Shown piece after piece: positions 8,898 through 17,561 of a stretch of 64,000 bases of DNA. Within the stretch, counting starts at the first letter, position 1. The number at the start of each line of letters is the position of its first letter. The notes beneath the pieces were generated by a model. It was not told where the DNA came from. It ran no database searches and was given only the letters and a program-made list of their open reading frames with translations. The position numbers and the translations under genes are program-made. Source of the stretch: Streptomyces angustmyceticus (GTDB lineage: Bacteria; Actinomycetota; Actinomycetes; Streptomycetales; Streptomycetaceae); NCBI RefSeq assembly GCF_019933235.1, contig NZ_CP082945.1:372001-436000 (forward strand), written 5' to 3'.

Positions 8898-9401
8898 TCA
8901 TCCGCCGCGGGGCAGGCGGTGCAGCTCCACCGCGGCGAGCCGGCCCGCCGCGAGCCGTGCCGTCATATAGGTGCAGTACGGCTGCCGGCGGCGGTCGGTC
9001 GGCGACCCCGGGTTCAGCAGGCGCAGCCCGCCGTGCGCCGTGGAGTCCCAGGGGATGTGGCTGTGCCCGAAGACCAGCACGTCGAGGCCGGGGAAGCGCT
9101 CCGCGCACCGGCGCTCCCGCCCTTGCGCGGGGCCGGTCTCGTGCACCACGCCCAGCCGGACCCCGGCCAGTTCCGCGTACGCCACCTCGGGCAGCCGGGC
9201 CCGCAGTTCCGGGCCGTCGTTGTTGCCGTACACCCCGATCAGCCGCCGGGCGCGGGCCGCCAGCAGATCGAGCGTGGCGGTGTCGACCCAGTCGCCGGCG
9301 TGCACGACGACGTCCGCCCGGGGCACCTCGTCGAGCAGCTGGGGCGGCAGCGCCTTGGCGCGCCGGGGCAGATGGGTGTCGGAGACGAGCAGCAGTCGCA
9401 C
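8898..9401 (-). CDS. YfcE/MJ0936-type metallophosphoesterase
   Basis: A 167-residue cytosolic phosphodiesterase. All metal-site motifs of the calcineurin-like superfamily are present in order: SDTHLP (N-terminus), HAGDWVD, GNNDG, VVHETG and GHSHIPW. The length and motif spacing fit the small YfcE/MJ0936 group, whose natural substrates are mostly unproven. It is 43 bases downstream of the SDR gene on the same strand and probably co-transcribed with it. Confidence 0.9.
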   Translation of the reverse strand: MRLLLVSDTHLPRRAKALPPQLLDEVPRADVVVHAGDWVDTATLDLLAARARRLIGVYGNNDGPELRARLPEVAYAELAGVRLGVVHETGPAQGRERRCAERFPGLDVLVFGHSHIPWDSTAHGGLRLLNPGSPTDRRRQPYCTYMTARLAAGRLAAVELHRLPRGG

Positions 9402-9444
9402 GGGGTCTCTCCTCGGGTGGGCGTCCCGGACGCGGGCGCGCCGG

Positions 9445-10263
9445 TCAGCGTTCCTGGGCGGTCGGCCGCACGGCGATCTCGTTGACCGCCATGTGCGGCG
9501 GCCGCGTGACCATGAAGGCGATGACGCGGGCGATGTCCTCGGCCCGCAGCCAGACCTCCGGGGGCAGTCCGTGGGCGGCTCCGGCCTGGCTGCCGCCGCG
9601 TGTCATCTCGGTCGCGGTCATGCCCGGTTCGACGAGTCCGACCCGGACCTGGCGTCCGGTCACCTCCTGGCGCAGCGCCTCGCTGAAGGAGCACACCGCG
9701 TGCTTGGTGGCCGAGTAGACGCTGTTGTCCTTGCGGGGCACCCGGCCGGCGACCGAGCTGACGGTCACCAGGTCGGCCACGCCGCGCGGCCCGTCGTGCG
9801 CCGCACGCAGCAGATGCGGGAGGGCGGCGTGCGACATCCGCAGCACCGCCCTGAGGTTGAGGTCGACCATCCGGTCCCAGTCCTCGGGGTCGCTGTCCTC
9901 GGCCGCGCCGCGCGCGCCGAAGCCCGCGTTGTTCAGCAGGATGTCCAGCCGTCCGTAGTGCCCGACGGCCTCCTCGACGACCCGTGGCGCCTGTGCCGCC
10001 TCCCCCAGATCGGCCGTCAGGGCGACGGCACGGCCGCCCCGTTCGCCGATGGTTCCCGTGAGCCGCTCCAGCCGTTCGGTCCGGCGCGCGACCAGTGCGA
10101 GCGCGCAGCCCTCCCGGGCCAGTGCCAGGGCGGCGGCCGCGCCGATACCGCTGGAGGCGCCGGTCACCAGCGCCACACACCCCGACAGCGCCCCGGGGTC
10201 CGCGCCGCCGGCTGCCCCGGATGGGTCCTGACGCTCCGTCATGGGGTGTTCCGAGCTGCCCAT
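9445..10263 (-). CDS. Classical short-chain dehydrogenase/reductase
   Basis: A 272-residue NAD(P)-dependent oxidoreductase. TGASSGIGAA is the cofactor loop, DLGE the acidic patch, LLNNAGFG the structural motif, and VTVSSVAG with VYSATKHA the catalytic Ser-Tyr-Lys. An Arg in VARRTER after beta-2 suggests NADPH. The start at 10263 has GGAGGAG about 9 nt upstream; the same frame remains open further upstream, but without such a site. The substrate cannot be told from sequence. The YfcE-like gene follows in the same direction. Confidence 0.9.
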   Translation of the reverse strand: MGSSEHPMTERQDPSGAAGGADPGALSGCVALVTGASSGIGAAAALALAREGCALALVARRTERLERLTGTIGERGGRAVALTADLGEAAQAPRVVEEAVGHYGRLDILLNNAGFGARGAAEDSDPEDWDRMVDLNLRAVLRMSHAALPHLLRAAHDGPRGVADLVTVSSVAGRVPRKDNSVYSATKHAVCSFSEALRQEVTGRQVRVGLVEPGMTATEMTRGGSQAGAAHGLPPEVWLRAEDIARVIAFMVTRPPHMAVNEIAVRPTAQER

Positions 10264-10486
10264 CGTCCCGCTCCTCCTGCTCGCTCCTGCGGCGCGCGGC
10301 GGCCGCGGCCCGGTCCGGGGACCCGTACCCCGCCGGGCGTCCGCTCTCCCGCCCCCTGCGCCATCCGCCCTCCGGGCCCGTGCCCCGTCTACGCCGGCGC
10401 CTGCCCCCGCGCGGCGCGGTGCGGAGGCCCGGACAACGGGTATTACCCACGGGAACCCCCCTTTTTTCTGGCTCTGGGAGCTGCTC

Positions 10487-10990
10487 ATGAAGCACACCCA
10501 TCCCCTGCCGGGCGACATCGGACTCACCCGCATCTCCGGCGTCACCGGCACGCTGATCCGCGTCGGACAGTGGATCAACAAAGACGGCTTCGCCGACTAC
10601 GAACACGCCTTCCTGGTCCTCCCCGGCGACCAACTGCTGGAGGCGGAGCCCGGCGGCGCCCGCATCACCCCCCTGGCCGCCTACGCCGACGCGGACGTGC
10701 TCTACGTCTGCCCGGACCACCTCACCGAGCGGCAGCGCACCGACATCTGCGCGGCCGCCACCGGCTACGCCGGAGTCCCCTACAGCTTCCTCGACTACCT
10801 GGCGATCGCCACGCACCGCTTCCGCCTGCCCGTTCCCGGGCTGCGCCGCTACGTCGCCAGCACCCGGCACATGATCTGTTCCCAGCTCGTCGACCAGTGC
10901 TATCTGGACGGCGGCGTGCACCTGTTCGCCGACGGCCGCTGGCCCGGCTATGTGACGCCGATGGCGCTGTACCGCCTGCTGGCTCCCTGA
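10487..10990 (+). CDS. Permuted papain-like (YiiX/NlpC-P60-related) hydrolase
   Basis: A 167-residue cytosolic protein without a signal peptide. A conserved His lies in DYEHAFLVL (about residue 42) and a Cys in MICSQLVDQCYLDGG (about 127). His before Cys is the order seen in circularly permuted papain-fold amidases of the YiiX/YaeF group, which act on amide or ester bonds of lipids, peptides or tRNA-linked substrates. GYAGVPYSFLDYLAI also resembles the helix near the active site of that fold. The start is the ATG at 10487 with TGGGAG 7 nt upstream. A palindrome GGGTATTACCC (10438-10448) lies about 40 nt upstream and may be an operator. The function is unknown. Confidence 0.72.
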   Translation: MKHTHPLPGDIGLTRISGVTGTLIRVGQWINKDGFADYEHAFLVLPGDQLLEAEPGGARITPLAAYADADVLYVCPDHLTERQRTDICAAATGYAGVPYSFLDYLAIATHRFRLPVPGLRRYVASTRHMICSQLVDQCYLDGGVHLFADGRWPGYVTPMALYRLLAP

Positions 10991-11029
10991 CCCGGCCGCC
11001 CGGCACGGTCCGGGCACGGGTACCTCCTC

Positions 11030-11066
11030 GCCCGGCGGCGCTTCCCCGGAAACGGGGCCGCCGGGC
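11030..11066 (+). terminator. Hairpin terminator with GAAA loop
   Basis: GCCCGGCGG (11030-11038) pairs with CCGCCGGGC (11058-11066), and inside it CCCCG pairs with CGGGG around a GAAA loop. There is no T-run, as is usual for streptomycete terminators. It ends the papain-like gene. Confidence 0.65.
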
Positions 11067-11168
11067 CTGTCACCGGGTACGGAGCCGCCCCGCCCGCCGC
11101 CCTCGCCAAGGCGGGTCACTTATCATGAGGGCCGCCGGACTCGGCACCGGCGCGAAGGGGGCGGCACG

Positions 11169-11582
11169 ATGCGGCGACGGACGACACGGCGGCAACCCGT
11201 CCTCGTCTATGACGGCGACTGCGCCTTCTGCACGTCCTCGGTCCGGTTCGCGGAGCGACGGCTGCGGCCGCGCTGCGAAGCGACCCCCTGGCAGTTCGCC
11301 GACCTCGCCCGCCTCGGCGTCGACCGGCGGCGCGCCGAACACGAGGTGCTGTGGGTGACCCCCGCCGGTTCCGTGTACGGCGGCGCCCAGGCCGTCGCCA
11401 GACTGCTGATGAGTTCGCGCGGCGGATGGCCGGTGGTGGGGGCGCTGCTCACCCTCCCGCCCGTGCGCTGGGTGGCCCACGCGGCGTACCGCCTCATCGC
11501 GCGCAACCGTCACCGGCTGCCGGGCGGTACGGCGGCCTGTGCGCTGCCGTCCTCCGCCCGGAGCAGCCGGCAGCCGTCGTAG
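11169..11582 (+). CDS. DCC-family thiol-disulfide oxidoreductase (DUF393)
   Basis: A 137-residue small protein. The N-terminal YDGDCAFCTSSVRF carries the D-C-x-x-C signature (Cys18, Cys21) that names the DCC family, followed by a thioredoxin-like pattern with GGAQAVARLL. Family members are predicted to exchange thiols or disulfides, with partners unknown. The hydrophobic segment near 90-110 (GALLTLPPVRWVAHAAYRLI) is usual for the family. It appears monocistronic, following the terminator of the preceding gene. Confidence 0.87.
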   Translation: MRRRTTRRQPVLVYDGDCAFCTSSVRFAERRLRPRCEATPWQFADLARLGVDRRRAEHEVLWVTPAGSVYGGAQAVARLLMSSRGGWPVVGALLTLPPVRWVAHAAYRLIARNRHRLPGGTAACALPSSARSSRQPS

Positions 11583-11694
11583 CGCGGCCCGGCCGGACGG
11601 GGCCGGTCCCCTCGCGCGCGGCACGGCGCCCGGTGGCGTTCCGCCCTCGGGCGCTCCCCTCCGCCGCGGCGTCTCCCGGCCCGCCCCGGGTGGC

Positions 11695-12426
11695 TCAGGT
11701 ACCGGACTTGCGGCCGTAGACGTAGACGTCGTCGCCGTTCTTGAGCAGGGACCAGTACTTCTTGGCGTCGTTGGTGCGCATGTTGACGCAGCCGTGCGAG
11801 CCGGGGGCCGACCAGACGCTGCCGCTGATGGAGTGGAAGGCCTGGCCGCCGTCGAAGAACTGGCTGTACGGCATGGCCACGTGGTACAGCGTCGACACAT
11901 GGTGCAGATGGCGCCAGTAGATCTTCTTGGCGCCGGTGCGGGTCTCGTACCCGTCGCGCCCGCTGCGGATCGGGACCGGCCCGAACACCAGCTTCGAGCC
12001 GTCCTGGATCCAGCTGAGCTGGCGGGTCAGGTCGACGCAGGCGATCCGGCCCTTGGTGGTGGGGCACTTGTGTGCCTTGTTGGGGTTGTTCCCGGCGGCC
12101 TTCTGCTGGGCCACCAGGCTCATCACCCGCCAGGTGACCGGGCCGGCGTAGCCGATGTTCGGGGTGATGCCGTGGCTGGTCTGGAAGGCACGGATCGCCC
12201 GGCAGTCCGACGCCGACTGCCGGCCGTCCACCGGGAGCCCGAGGAACTTCTCGGCCTGCTTCTGGTACGGGCCGCGGCTCGCGGTGCAGGACGACGCGGA
12301 GGCGGCCTGGGCCGTGGAGCCGAAGGCCACCGTCAGCGGAAGGGTCAGCGCGGTGAGGGCGAGCGCCGCGCCCGCCCGGCGGCCGGCGCCGGACCCCGGT
12401 ATCCGCAGGTTCAGTTGTCTTTTCAT
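11695..12426 (-). CDS. Secreted L,D-transpeptidase (YkuD) with peptidoglycan-binding domain
   Basis: Residues 1-42 form a signal peptide with a cleavage-like AQAAS. A peptidoglycan-binding helical domain follows (about 45-105, containing CRAIRAFQTSHGITPNIGYAG), then a YkuD domain with the catalytic SHGCVNM (His211, Cys213). Such enzymes make 3-3 crosslinks in peptidoglycan or attach proteins to it, outside the membrane. The 243-residue length is normal for this architecture. The C-terminus ends in VYVYGRKSGT, as in many actinobacterial homologues. Confidence 0.93.
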   Translation of the reverse strand: MKRQLNLRIPGSGAGRRAGAALALTALTLPLTVAFGSTAQAASASSCTASRGPYQKQAEKFLGLPVDGRQSASDCRAIRAFQTSHGITPNIGYAGPVTWRVMSLVAQQKAAGNNPNKAHKCPTTKGRIACVDLTRQLSWIQDGSKLVFGPVPIRSGRDGYETRTGAKKIYWRHLHHVSTLYHVAMPYSQFFDGGQAFHSISGSVWSAPGSHGCVNMRTNDAKKYWSLLKNGDDVYVYGRKSGT

Positions 12427-12519
12427 GCCCCGTAGGACCGTTTGTCCGACCCGTCGGTTGCATGCGTGACCGACCCGAAATATCTGACGGGCCGTGCCAC
12501 GGAGCGACCGGGCCGGACA

Positions 12520-12558
12520 GGCCCCGGCCGGCCGGAATGATCCGGGCCGGCCGGGGCC
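12520..12558 (-). terminator. Strong hairpin terminator
   Basis: Perfect 14-bp arms (12520-12533 and 12545-12558, built from CCGG repeats) around an 11-nt loop, directly after the stop of the secreted-protein gene on the minus strand. Confidence 0.7.
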
Positions 12559-12568
12559 GCGGCCGCGC

Positions 12569-12991
12569 CTACAGCACCACCGCGGCCTCCTGCCGGGCGT
12601 AGCTGAACCCGTCCTCGTCGAAGTAGAAGACCGCGATCTTCACCTTGTCGCCCTTGCCGAAGGAGGAGCCGGCGGCCGGGCGCAGGGCGACCTGCGCGGT
12701 GTGGCTGTTGGCGTCACAGGTGAGCTTGTCCTTCTTGACGGTGCCCGCGGCGACCGACCCGTCATGGCCGGCCTGCTTGGCCGCGTTGGCGACCAGCTGG
12801 TGGTTCATGCCGGGGTCGCAGGAGTAGGTGACCTTCACCTGCAGGCCCGGTGACTGCAGGGCGACCTGGCCGATGGCCAGGACGTTGGCCTTGGCCACCG
12901 CGGACGGCGCGGCGGCCAGGATGCCCGCGCCGACCAGGGCGGCGACGGCTGCGCTACCGGCGAGGCGGCGCCGGAGACGGGATGACTTCAT
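12569..12991 (-). CDS. Small secreted protein, function unknown
   Basis: A 140-residue protein with a classic signal peptide (RRRLAGSAAVAALVGAGILAAAPSAVA, cut after AVA near residue 33). The mature part is about 107 residues and has two cysteines (in VTYSCDPG and KLTCDANS) that could form one disulfide, with alternating hydrophobic strands suggesting a small beta-sandwich. I recognise no catalytic motif. GGAAGG sits upstream of the ATG. A strong terminator follows, so it is probably a single-gene unit. Confidence 0.8.
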   Translation of the reverse strand: MKSSRLRRRLAGSAAVAALVGAGILAAAPSAVAKANVLAIGQVALQSPGLQVKVTYSCDPGMNHQLVANAAKQAGHDGSVAAGTVKKDKLTCDANSHTAQVALRPAAGSSFGKGDKVKIAVFYFDEDGFSYARQEAAVVL

Positions 12992-13328
12992 GGAGTTTCC
13001 TTCCCCCCCTGCGCGGTCACCCCGGTCGAATGCGGAGGAGACATATCCGCTCGTACGGGTGACTGCGACAGCTCTTCATGGTGAATCCGGATCTTACGTG
13101 ACCTCTCCCACGAATCCGCACACGCTTTCGCCGGCCCGTCCGGCCGGCGCGGTCCTCCGTCCGGAATCCGCCGCCACCTCCCGAGGGCGCACCCCCTGAC
13201 ACACCACCCCTCACTGACCCTCCGCACTCACGCGGCCACTTAGTGTGCTCATGGCGAATGGGTGCGGCCCCCGCGCCCGGCCGCCTCCCCGGGCTCCGCC
13301 GGGAGCCCCCTTCCGGAAGGGACGACGC
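12992..13328. other. Intergenic region between divergent genes
   Basis: The 337 bases separate the secreted-protein gene (leftward) from the EF-hand gene (rightward). I see no plausible small gene. The section near 13060-13110 is less GC-rich and is the likely promoter area, but no clear consensus pair can be named. Confidence 0.45.
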
Positions 13329-13808
13329 ATGATCCCCGATGCCCTGCGCGCCGAGTACGAGCAGCGCTTCTCCCTGTACGACACCGACGGCGACGGCTAC
13401 CTGACCGCGGACGACTTCACCGAGCGGGCGCGCGTCCTGACGGCGGCGGTGGGCGAACCGGAGGGGTCCGCCAAGGCGCGGGCCCTGCAGGCGGGGATGC
13501 GCAACACCTTCGAGGAGCTCGCCGCCCTGGCGGAGGTGGACACCGCGGGCCGCCTGGACCGGGAACAGTTCGTCGCGGCGTTCACACGGGCCGGCACGAC
13601 GGGCATGCTCGGCAGGGTCGTGGGGCCGTCGATCGCCGCGACCGTCGCCCTGGCCGATACCGACGGGGACGGCGTGGTCAGCCTGGCGGACTTCACGGCC
13701 GTGCACCGCGCGGCGGGGTACTCGGCCGCCCAGGCGGAGGCGGCGTTCCGGGCACTGGACCAGGACGGCGACGGACGGCTGAAGCTCGAAGCCTGGCAGG
13801 CCCCGTGA
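13329..13808 (+). CDS. EF-hand calcium-binding protein
   Basis: A 159-residue protein with three canonical EF-hand loops: DTDGDGYLTADDF (about 17-29), DTDGDGVVSLADF (about 115-127) and DQDGDGRLKLEAW (about 145-157). A fourth, degenerate loop (EVDTAGRLDREQF, about 71-83) probably binds no calcium. The four-hand layout with one inactive site resembles calerythrin-type sarcoplasmic calcium-binding proteins known from actinomycetes. There is no signal peptide, so it is probably a cytosolic calcium buffer or sensor. The start at 13329 follows GGAAGGG. Confidence 0.9.
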   Translation: MIPDALRAEYEQRFSLYDTDGDGYLTADDFTERARVLTAAVGEPEGSAKARALQAGMRNTFEELAALAEVDTAGRLDREQFVAAFTRAGTTGMLGRVVGPSIAATVALADTDGDGVVSLADFTAVHRAAGYSAAQAEAAFRALDQDGDGRLKLEAWQAP

Positions 13809-13813
13809 GCGAA

Positions 13814-13829
13814 GCGCCGCCGGCGGCGC
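13814..13829. terminator. Convergent palindrome, possible bidirectional terminator
   Basis: GCGCCGCCGGCGGCGC is a 16-bp perfect palindrome in the 28-base gap between the converging EF-hand and monooxygenase genes. Position supports a terminator role, but it has no separate loop. Confidence 0.35.
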
Positions 13830-13836
13830 CGACCGC

Positions 13837-15453
13837 TCACCGGAACGTCAGCGCGAGCTGCGCCAACAGCTCCGGGTCGCCCGCCAGGGCGGGGCGCAGG
13901 CCCAGGTAGCCGTCGGGGCGGATGAGGAATCCCTCGCCGCCGTGGGCGCCGTAGCTCTGCCGGAACGCGTCCCGGCCGTCGAGGACGACGGGCAGCGGCA
14001 GGCCGTCCGTCCGGAGCCCCGGGGCGACGATCACCCGGACGGCCAGCTGCCCGTGCGCCCTGGCGCGCGCCGCGTCCGCCACGCCGGCGAACGACGTCAG
14101 CTGGTCCTCGCCGTCCGCATAGAGCAGCAGGGTGTGCTCGTCGCCGCGCAGCACGTCGAACAGGCGGGACGGGAAGGCGGCGAGGTCGTAGCGGAGGCCG
14201 CCGCAGTCGGGGGCGCGGTCGCCCGGGGCCGGGCCCTGCCGGGGCGGGTGGTCCGTGCCGACGATCGGGCTGCCCCGGTATCCGACGAGGAGCTGGGCCT
14301 CGCGCCGGATGAGGGTCGACGGGTCGTCCGGGTCCGCCGGGACGCCCTCGCCGGCATGCCGGACCGTGCGCTGCACCACCTCCTCGCCCACGGGGCGGCG
14401 CTCGGCGTGGTAGCTGGACAGCAGCCCCTCGCTCGCGGTCGCGCGCACCGCCATGGCCAGCTTCCAGGCCAGGTTGCAGGCGTCCTGGATACCGGTGTTC
14501 ATGCCCTGGGCGCCGGTGGGCGGGTGGATGTGGGCGGCGTCCCCCGCGACGAACACCCGGCCCTCGCCGTAGCGGTCCACCAGGCGGTGGCTGATGCGGA
14601 AGACCGAGGACCAGCGCAGGGCGGTGGCGGTGGCGGGCCGGGGCGCGAGCCGGTCCAGGACGGTCTGGATGTCGGCGAGGCCGGGCGCAGGACCGTCCTC
14701 CAGTCCGTGCAACACGCCTTCTTCGTCGGGCCGTTGGGGCCTTCGGGAGAGTGCGGGCGGAACGAGCATGGACATCCGGTAGCGCCGGCGGCCGGGCAGC
14801 GGAATGCACACCAGCAGGTCGTCGGTGCGCCCTTCGCTCCGGTGCAGGGACCGGACCGCGTAGCCCGGCGGCAGGTCCCAGTCGACCTCGACATCGCCCA
14901 GCATGTACTCCTCGGGGAAGGCGCCTCCCGCGAAGCCGAGCCCCAGGGTCGTGCGGACGACGCTGTGGGCACCGTCGCATCCGACGAGGAACTCGGCGCT
15001 CGTGCCCTCCTGTTCTCCGGTGGGCAGGGCGAGCCGGGCCCGGACCCCGCCCGCGTCCTGCGCGAAACCCAGCAGCTCGGTGCCCCGTTCGACCCGGCCT
15101 CCCCAGCGCGTGAGCGCCCCTTCGAGGAGGCGCTCGGTGTCGTTCTGCGGAAGGGCGGCGAAGCGGTACGGCACATCCGGCGGCAGGGTCAGCTCGATCC
15201 GCGCCTGCTGGACACCGTTGACGTACAGCAACTGGCCCCGGAGCGGGACCGCGGCCTCCAGGGCCTCCCGGACGATGCCCATGCGGTCCCAGATCTCCAA
15301 CGTCCTGGGCTGGATGCCCACGGCCTTGGCGAACGGCTGCGGTGCGGGCAGCCGGTCGATGAGACGGCAGCGCACTCCTCGGCGCCGCAGCTCGCAGGCC
15401 ATGGTCAGTCCCACCGGGCCCGCCCCCACGACCAGGACATCCACATCGGCCAC
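13837..15453 (-). CDS. FAD-dependent aromatic-ring monooxygenase (PheA/TfdB-like)
   Basis: A 538-residue class A flavoprotein hydroxylase. Motifs: VVGAGPVGL (FAD dinucleotide site, residues 9-17), CDGAHSVVR (the DG motif for FAD and NAD(P)H) and GDAAHIHPPTGAQGMNTGIQDACNLAWKL (the GD motif, near 290). A thioredoxin-like C-terminal domain, as in phenol hydroxylases, covers about 400-538. It probably hydroxylates a phenolic or polycyclic aromatic substrate using NAD(P)H and O2. I chose the GTG at 15453, preceded by GGGAGG, because upstream in-frame codons look non-coding. No pathway partner is adjacent, so the substrate is unknown. Confidence 0.88.
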   Translation of the reverse strand: MADVDVLVVGAGPVGLTMACELRRRGVRCRLIDRLPAPQPFAKAVGIQPRTLEIWDRMGIVREALEAAVPLRGQLLYVNGVQQARIELTLPPDVPYRFAALPQNDTERLLEGALTRWGGRVERGTELLGFAQDAGGVRARLALPTGEQEGTSAEFLVGCDGAHSVVRTTLGLGFAGGAFPEEYMLGDVEVDWDLPPGYAVRSLHRSEGRTDDLLVCIPLPGRRRYRMSMLVPPALSRRPQRPDEEGVLHGLEDGPAPGLADIQTVLDRLAPRPATATALRWSSVFRISHRLVDRYGEGRVFVAGDAAHIHPPTGAQGMNTGIQDACNLAWKLAMAVRATASEGLLSSYHAERRPVGEEVVQRTVRHAGEGVPADPDDPSTLIRREAQLLVGYRGSPIVGTDHPPRQGPAPGDRAPDCGGLRYDLAAFPSRLFDVLRGDEHTLLLYADGEDQLTSFAGVADAARARAHGQLAVRVIVAPGLRTDGLPLPVVLDGRDAFRQSYGAHGGEGFLIRPDGYLGLRPALAGDPELLAQLALTFR

Positions 15454-16018
15454 GGCTGCCTCCCGGGCGACGACGCCCCTGTCTCCAATGCACCACAGCG
15501 CCCGATGCCTGTCCATTTCGCGCGAGCGCCCGCCTCGCACGGCCGCCGGCCCCTCTCCCCGCGCCCGTCGCCCCCTCGTGTGCGATGCGCCGTTGCACCA
15601 GGGTGGGACGGGCCGTTGCACCGCCGGGATGCCCGTGCGCGGTGCATGCGGACCTGCGCAGCGCATGCATCGTGTGCGCCGGTTGCGCTCGGCGGACACC
15701 CCGGGGCCGGGCAGGTGATCGCAGGCCACGGGGGTGTGCGGCGCCGTCGGCCCGGCGGGTGCGCCCCGCCCGTCTGAACTGGTGTGCCCGGCACAAGCAC
15801 GGCCGCGGGCGGACGGCAAGGGGGCAGGCCCGGCGGCGACGGCGCTCCCGCGCGCTCTGCCGAGGCGAACTCGGGCCGTGGTTGTCTCTTCCCCGTCAAA
15901 TTCCTGGCGCCGCCCGGAAATCGCGGTTCGTGCACCGTTCGAACGCGTACGCCGAAAACGCGCCAGGTTTTCTGCAGAACCGCCAGGAAACTGTGCGGCG
16001 AGCGACGGGAGTAGAGGC
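15454..16018. other. Long divergent intergenic region with short repeated boxes
   Basis: The 565 bases lie between the monooxygenase (left) and the Rpf-like gene (right). No credible gene. The left part holds repeated TTGCAC/GTGCA boxes (annotated separately); the right part (15890-16000) is lower in GC and probably contains the Rpf promoter. I looked for the c-di-AMP riboswitch that precedes rpf genes in some streptomycetes and did not find its conserved core. Confidence 0.5.
15590..15646. repeat. CCGTTGCACC direct repeat plus inverted GGTGCA half-site
   Basis: CCGTTGCACC occurs at 15590-15599 and 15613-15622, start to start 23 bp, about two helical turns. GGTGCA in the opposite orientation is at 15641-15646. 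The cluster is about 140 bases upstream of the monooxygenase start and may be a regulator binding array. The binding protein is unknown. Confidence 0.45.
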
Positions 16019-16708
16019 ATGGAATGTGCGCGGGCATCGAAATCGCCTGCCCGGGGTGAATTCCGGGGCTATGGCGTGCGGGGCTTCACGGCAGCGGCCG
16101 TCCTGCTCGCGGCCGGCACGCTGAACCTGGCGTCCGGGCAGCCGGCCGAGGCCCGGTCCGGCGGGGTCTGGGACCGCCTGGCGGGCTGCGAGAGCGGCGG
16201 GAACTGGCGTATCGACACGGGGAACGGGTTCTCCGGGGGGCTGCAGTTCGCCCACTCCACCTGGCACTCCTACGGCGGCGGCGCCTACGCGTCACGGGCG
16301 GCGCGGGCGACCCGGTCCCAGCAGATCCAGGTGGCCGAGCGGGTGCTGGCCCGGCAGGGCTGGGGGGCCTGGCCGGCCTGCTCGGCGTCGCTGGGGCTCG
16401 ACTCGGCCACCGCGCACCGCAGCGGGCGGACCGCCGCACGCCCCGCACCGCAGCGCCATGCCGCGCCGTCGGCGCGGGCGCGGGCCCGCCATCCGCAGTC
16501 CCATGAGAAGCGCTACAAAGTGGGGCGCCATCGGAGTACCGGCGGCCCGGTCGTGGTCAACTCCGGTGACACGCTGAGCGGCATCGCGTACGCGCACGGG
16601 CTCGGCTGGCGGGAATTCTACCGGCTCAACCGGCGGGTGATCGGGGCGAATCCGCATCTGATTTTCCCCGGCCTGCGACTGGCCGTGCCGCACTCCGGCG
16701 GCCACTGA
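16019..16708 (+). CDS. Secreted resuscitation-promoting-factor-like transglycosylase with LysM
   Basis: A signal peptide (about 20-46) is followed by the Rpf transglycosylase fold: VWDRLAGCESGGNW (catalytic Glu in CESGGNW), then GFSGGLQFAHSTWHSYGG and a QQIQVAERVLARQGWGAWPAC helix. A basic, low-complexity linker (about 125-170) leads to a C-terminal LysM domain (VVNSGDTLSGIAYAHGL to GLRLAVP) that binds peptidoglycan. It cleaves cell-wall glycan and in relatives promotes germination or growth. The start at 16019 follows GGGAGTAGAGGC. It is 229 residues long. Confidence 0.93.
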   Translation: MECARASKSPARGEFRGYGVRGFTAAAVLLAAGTLNLASGQPAEARSGGVWDRLAGCESGGNWRIDTGNGFSGGLQFAHSTWHSYGGGAYASRAARATRSQQIQVAERVLARQGWGAWPACSASLGLDSATAHRSGRTAARPAPQRHAAPSARARARHPQSHEKRYKVGRHRSTGGPVVVNSGDTLSGIAYAHGLGWREFYRLNRRVIGANPHLIFPGLRLAVPHSGGH

Positions 16709-16882
16709 GCACATAAGGAAATACCCGGAATTCCCCGGCCCGTCGCCGAGTGAATTCCGGTGCTGCTCCACCCTGTCACGCCGCGGTGGCCCGTCGGAGG
16801 GGACGGGCCACCGCGGGCCGTGCCGGCGGCCCGGCGTCGCCCGTTCCCCGCCGCATGCGCGTGCGGCGCGGCGTCGGCCGGG

Positions 16883-17320
16883 TCAGCCGGCGGTCGCGTA
16901 CACCCGGTTGGCGAACTCCGCGATCTCCGCGTCGCTGAGGTTCTTGGCGAGGTTGGCCTCGGTGATCATTCCCACCAGCTGGTGGCCGCCCTTGACGTCG
17001 ATCACCGGCAGGCGCTTGATGTGGTGCTCCTCCATGGTGCGCAGGACCTCGGAGGCGTCCGCGTCCGCGTCGATCCAGTGCAGCTCGCCCCCCATGGAAC
17101 CGGACTGCACCGTCGCCGGATCGACCCCTTCGGCGCAACAGGTGACGACGATGTCGCGGTCGGTGACCATGCCCATGAGCCGGTTGTTGTCACCGCAGAT
17201 GGGCAGGCAGCCGACGTCCAGGTCCCGCATCATCTTCGCCGCGTCCATCAGCGATTCGTGGGCACCCACACAGCGCGCCCCGCCGGACATGATGTCGCGG
17301 GCTCGCAGCTTGCTGGCCAT
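16883..17320 (-). CDS. Tandem CBS-domain protein
   Basis: A 145-residue stand-alone CBS pair. CBS1 covers about 5-65 (RARDIMSGGARCV, MRDLDVGCLPICGDNNRLMGMVTDRDI) and CBS2 about 75-130 (EEHHIKRLPVIDVKGGHQLVGMITEANLAK). Such pairs bind adenosyl nucleotides and act as energy or stress sensors; in actinobacteria many resemble the hypoxic response protein Hrp1, but that link is only by layout here. The start is at 17320 with AGGAGG upstream. Confidence 0.9.
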   Translation of the reverse strand: MASKLRARDIMSGGARCVGAHESLMDAAKMMRDLDVGCLPICGDNNRLMGMVTDRDIVVTCCAEGVDPATVQSGSMGGELHWIDADADASEVLRTMEEHHIKRLPVIDVKGGHQLVGMITEANLAKNLSDAEIAEFANRVYATAG

Positions 17321-17561
17321 GATTCCTCCTGTCTCAGGAGTGGTGATTTGCCTCGCTTCGATCACATCACGGATGGCCCCACGACGCTCACCGGGGCCGG
17401 GCCGGGGACACGGCCCGGCGGTGGTGCCCCGCGAAGAGCGGGCGCGCGCTGCCCCTCCCGGCAGCGGCGGATGTTCTGAAGGGCAACTACCCGCGTCCAC
17501 AAGGGCTGTCCTGCGGCGACCGCCGGACCGGACGCCGTCACCGGGCGTAGGGTCGGACCCT

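Noticed and set aside
15780..16018. Possible c-di-AMP (ydaO) riboswitch upstream of the Rpf-like gene
   Set aside because: rpf genes in streptomycetes often have one, but the conserved GGGGAACC and CCGAACCCG-type core segments are absent from this leader.
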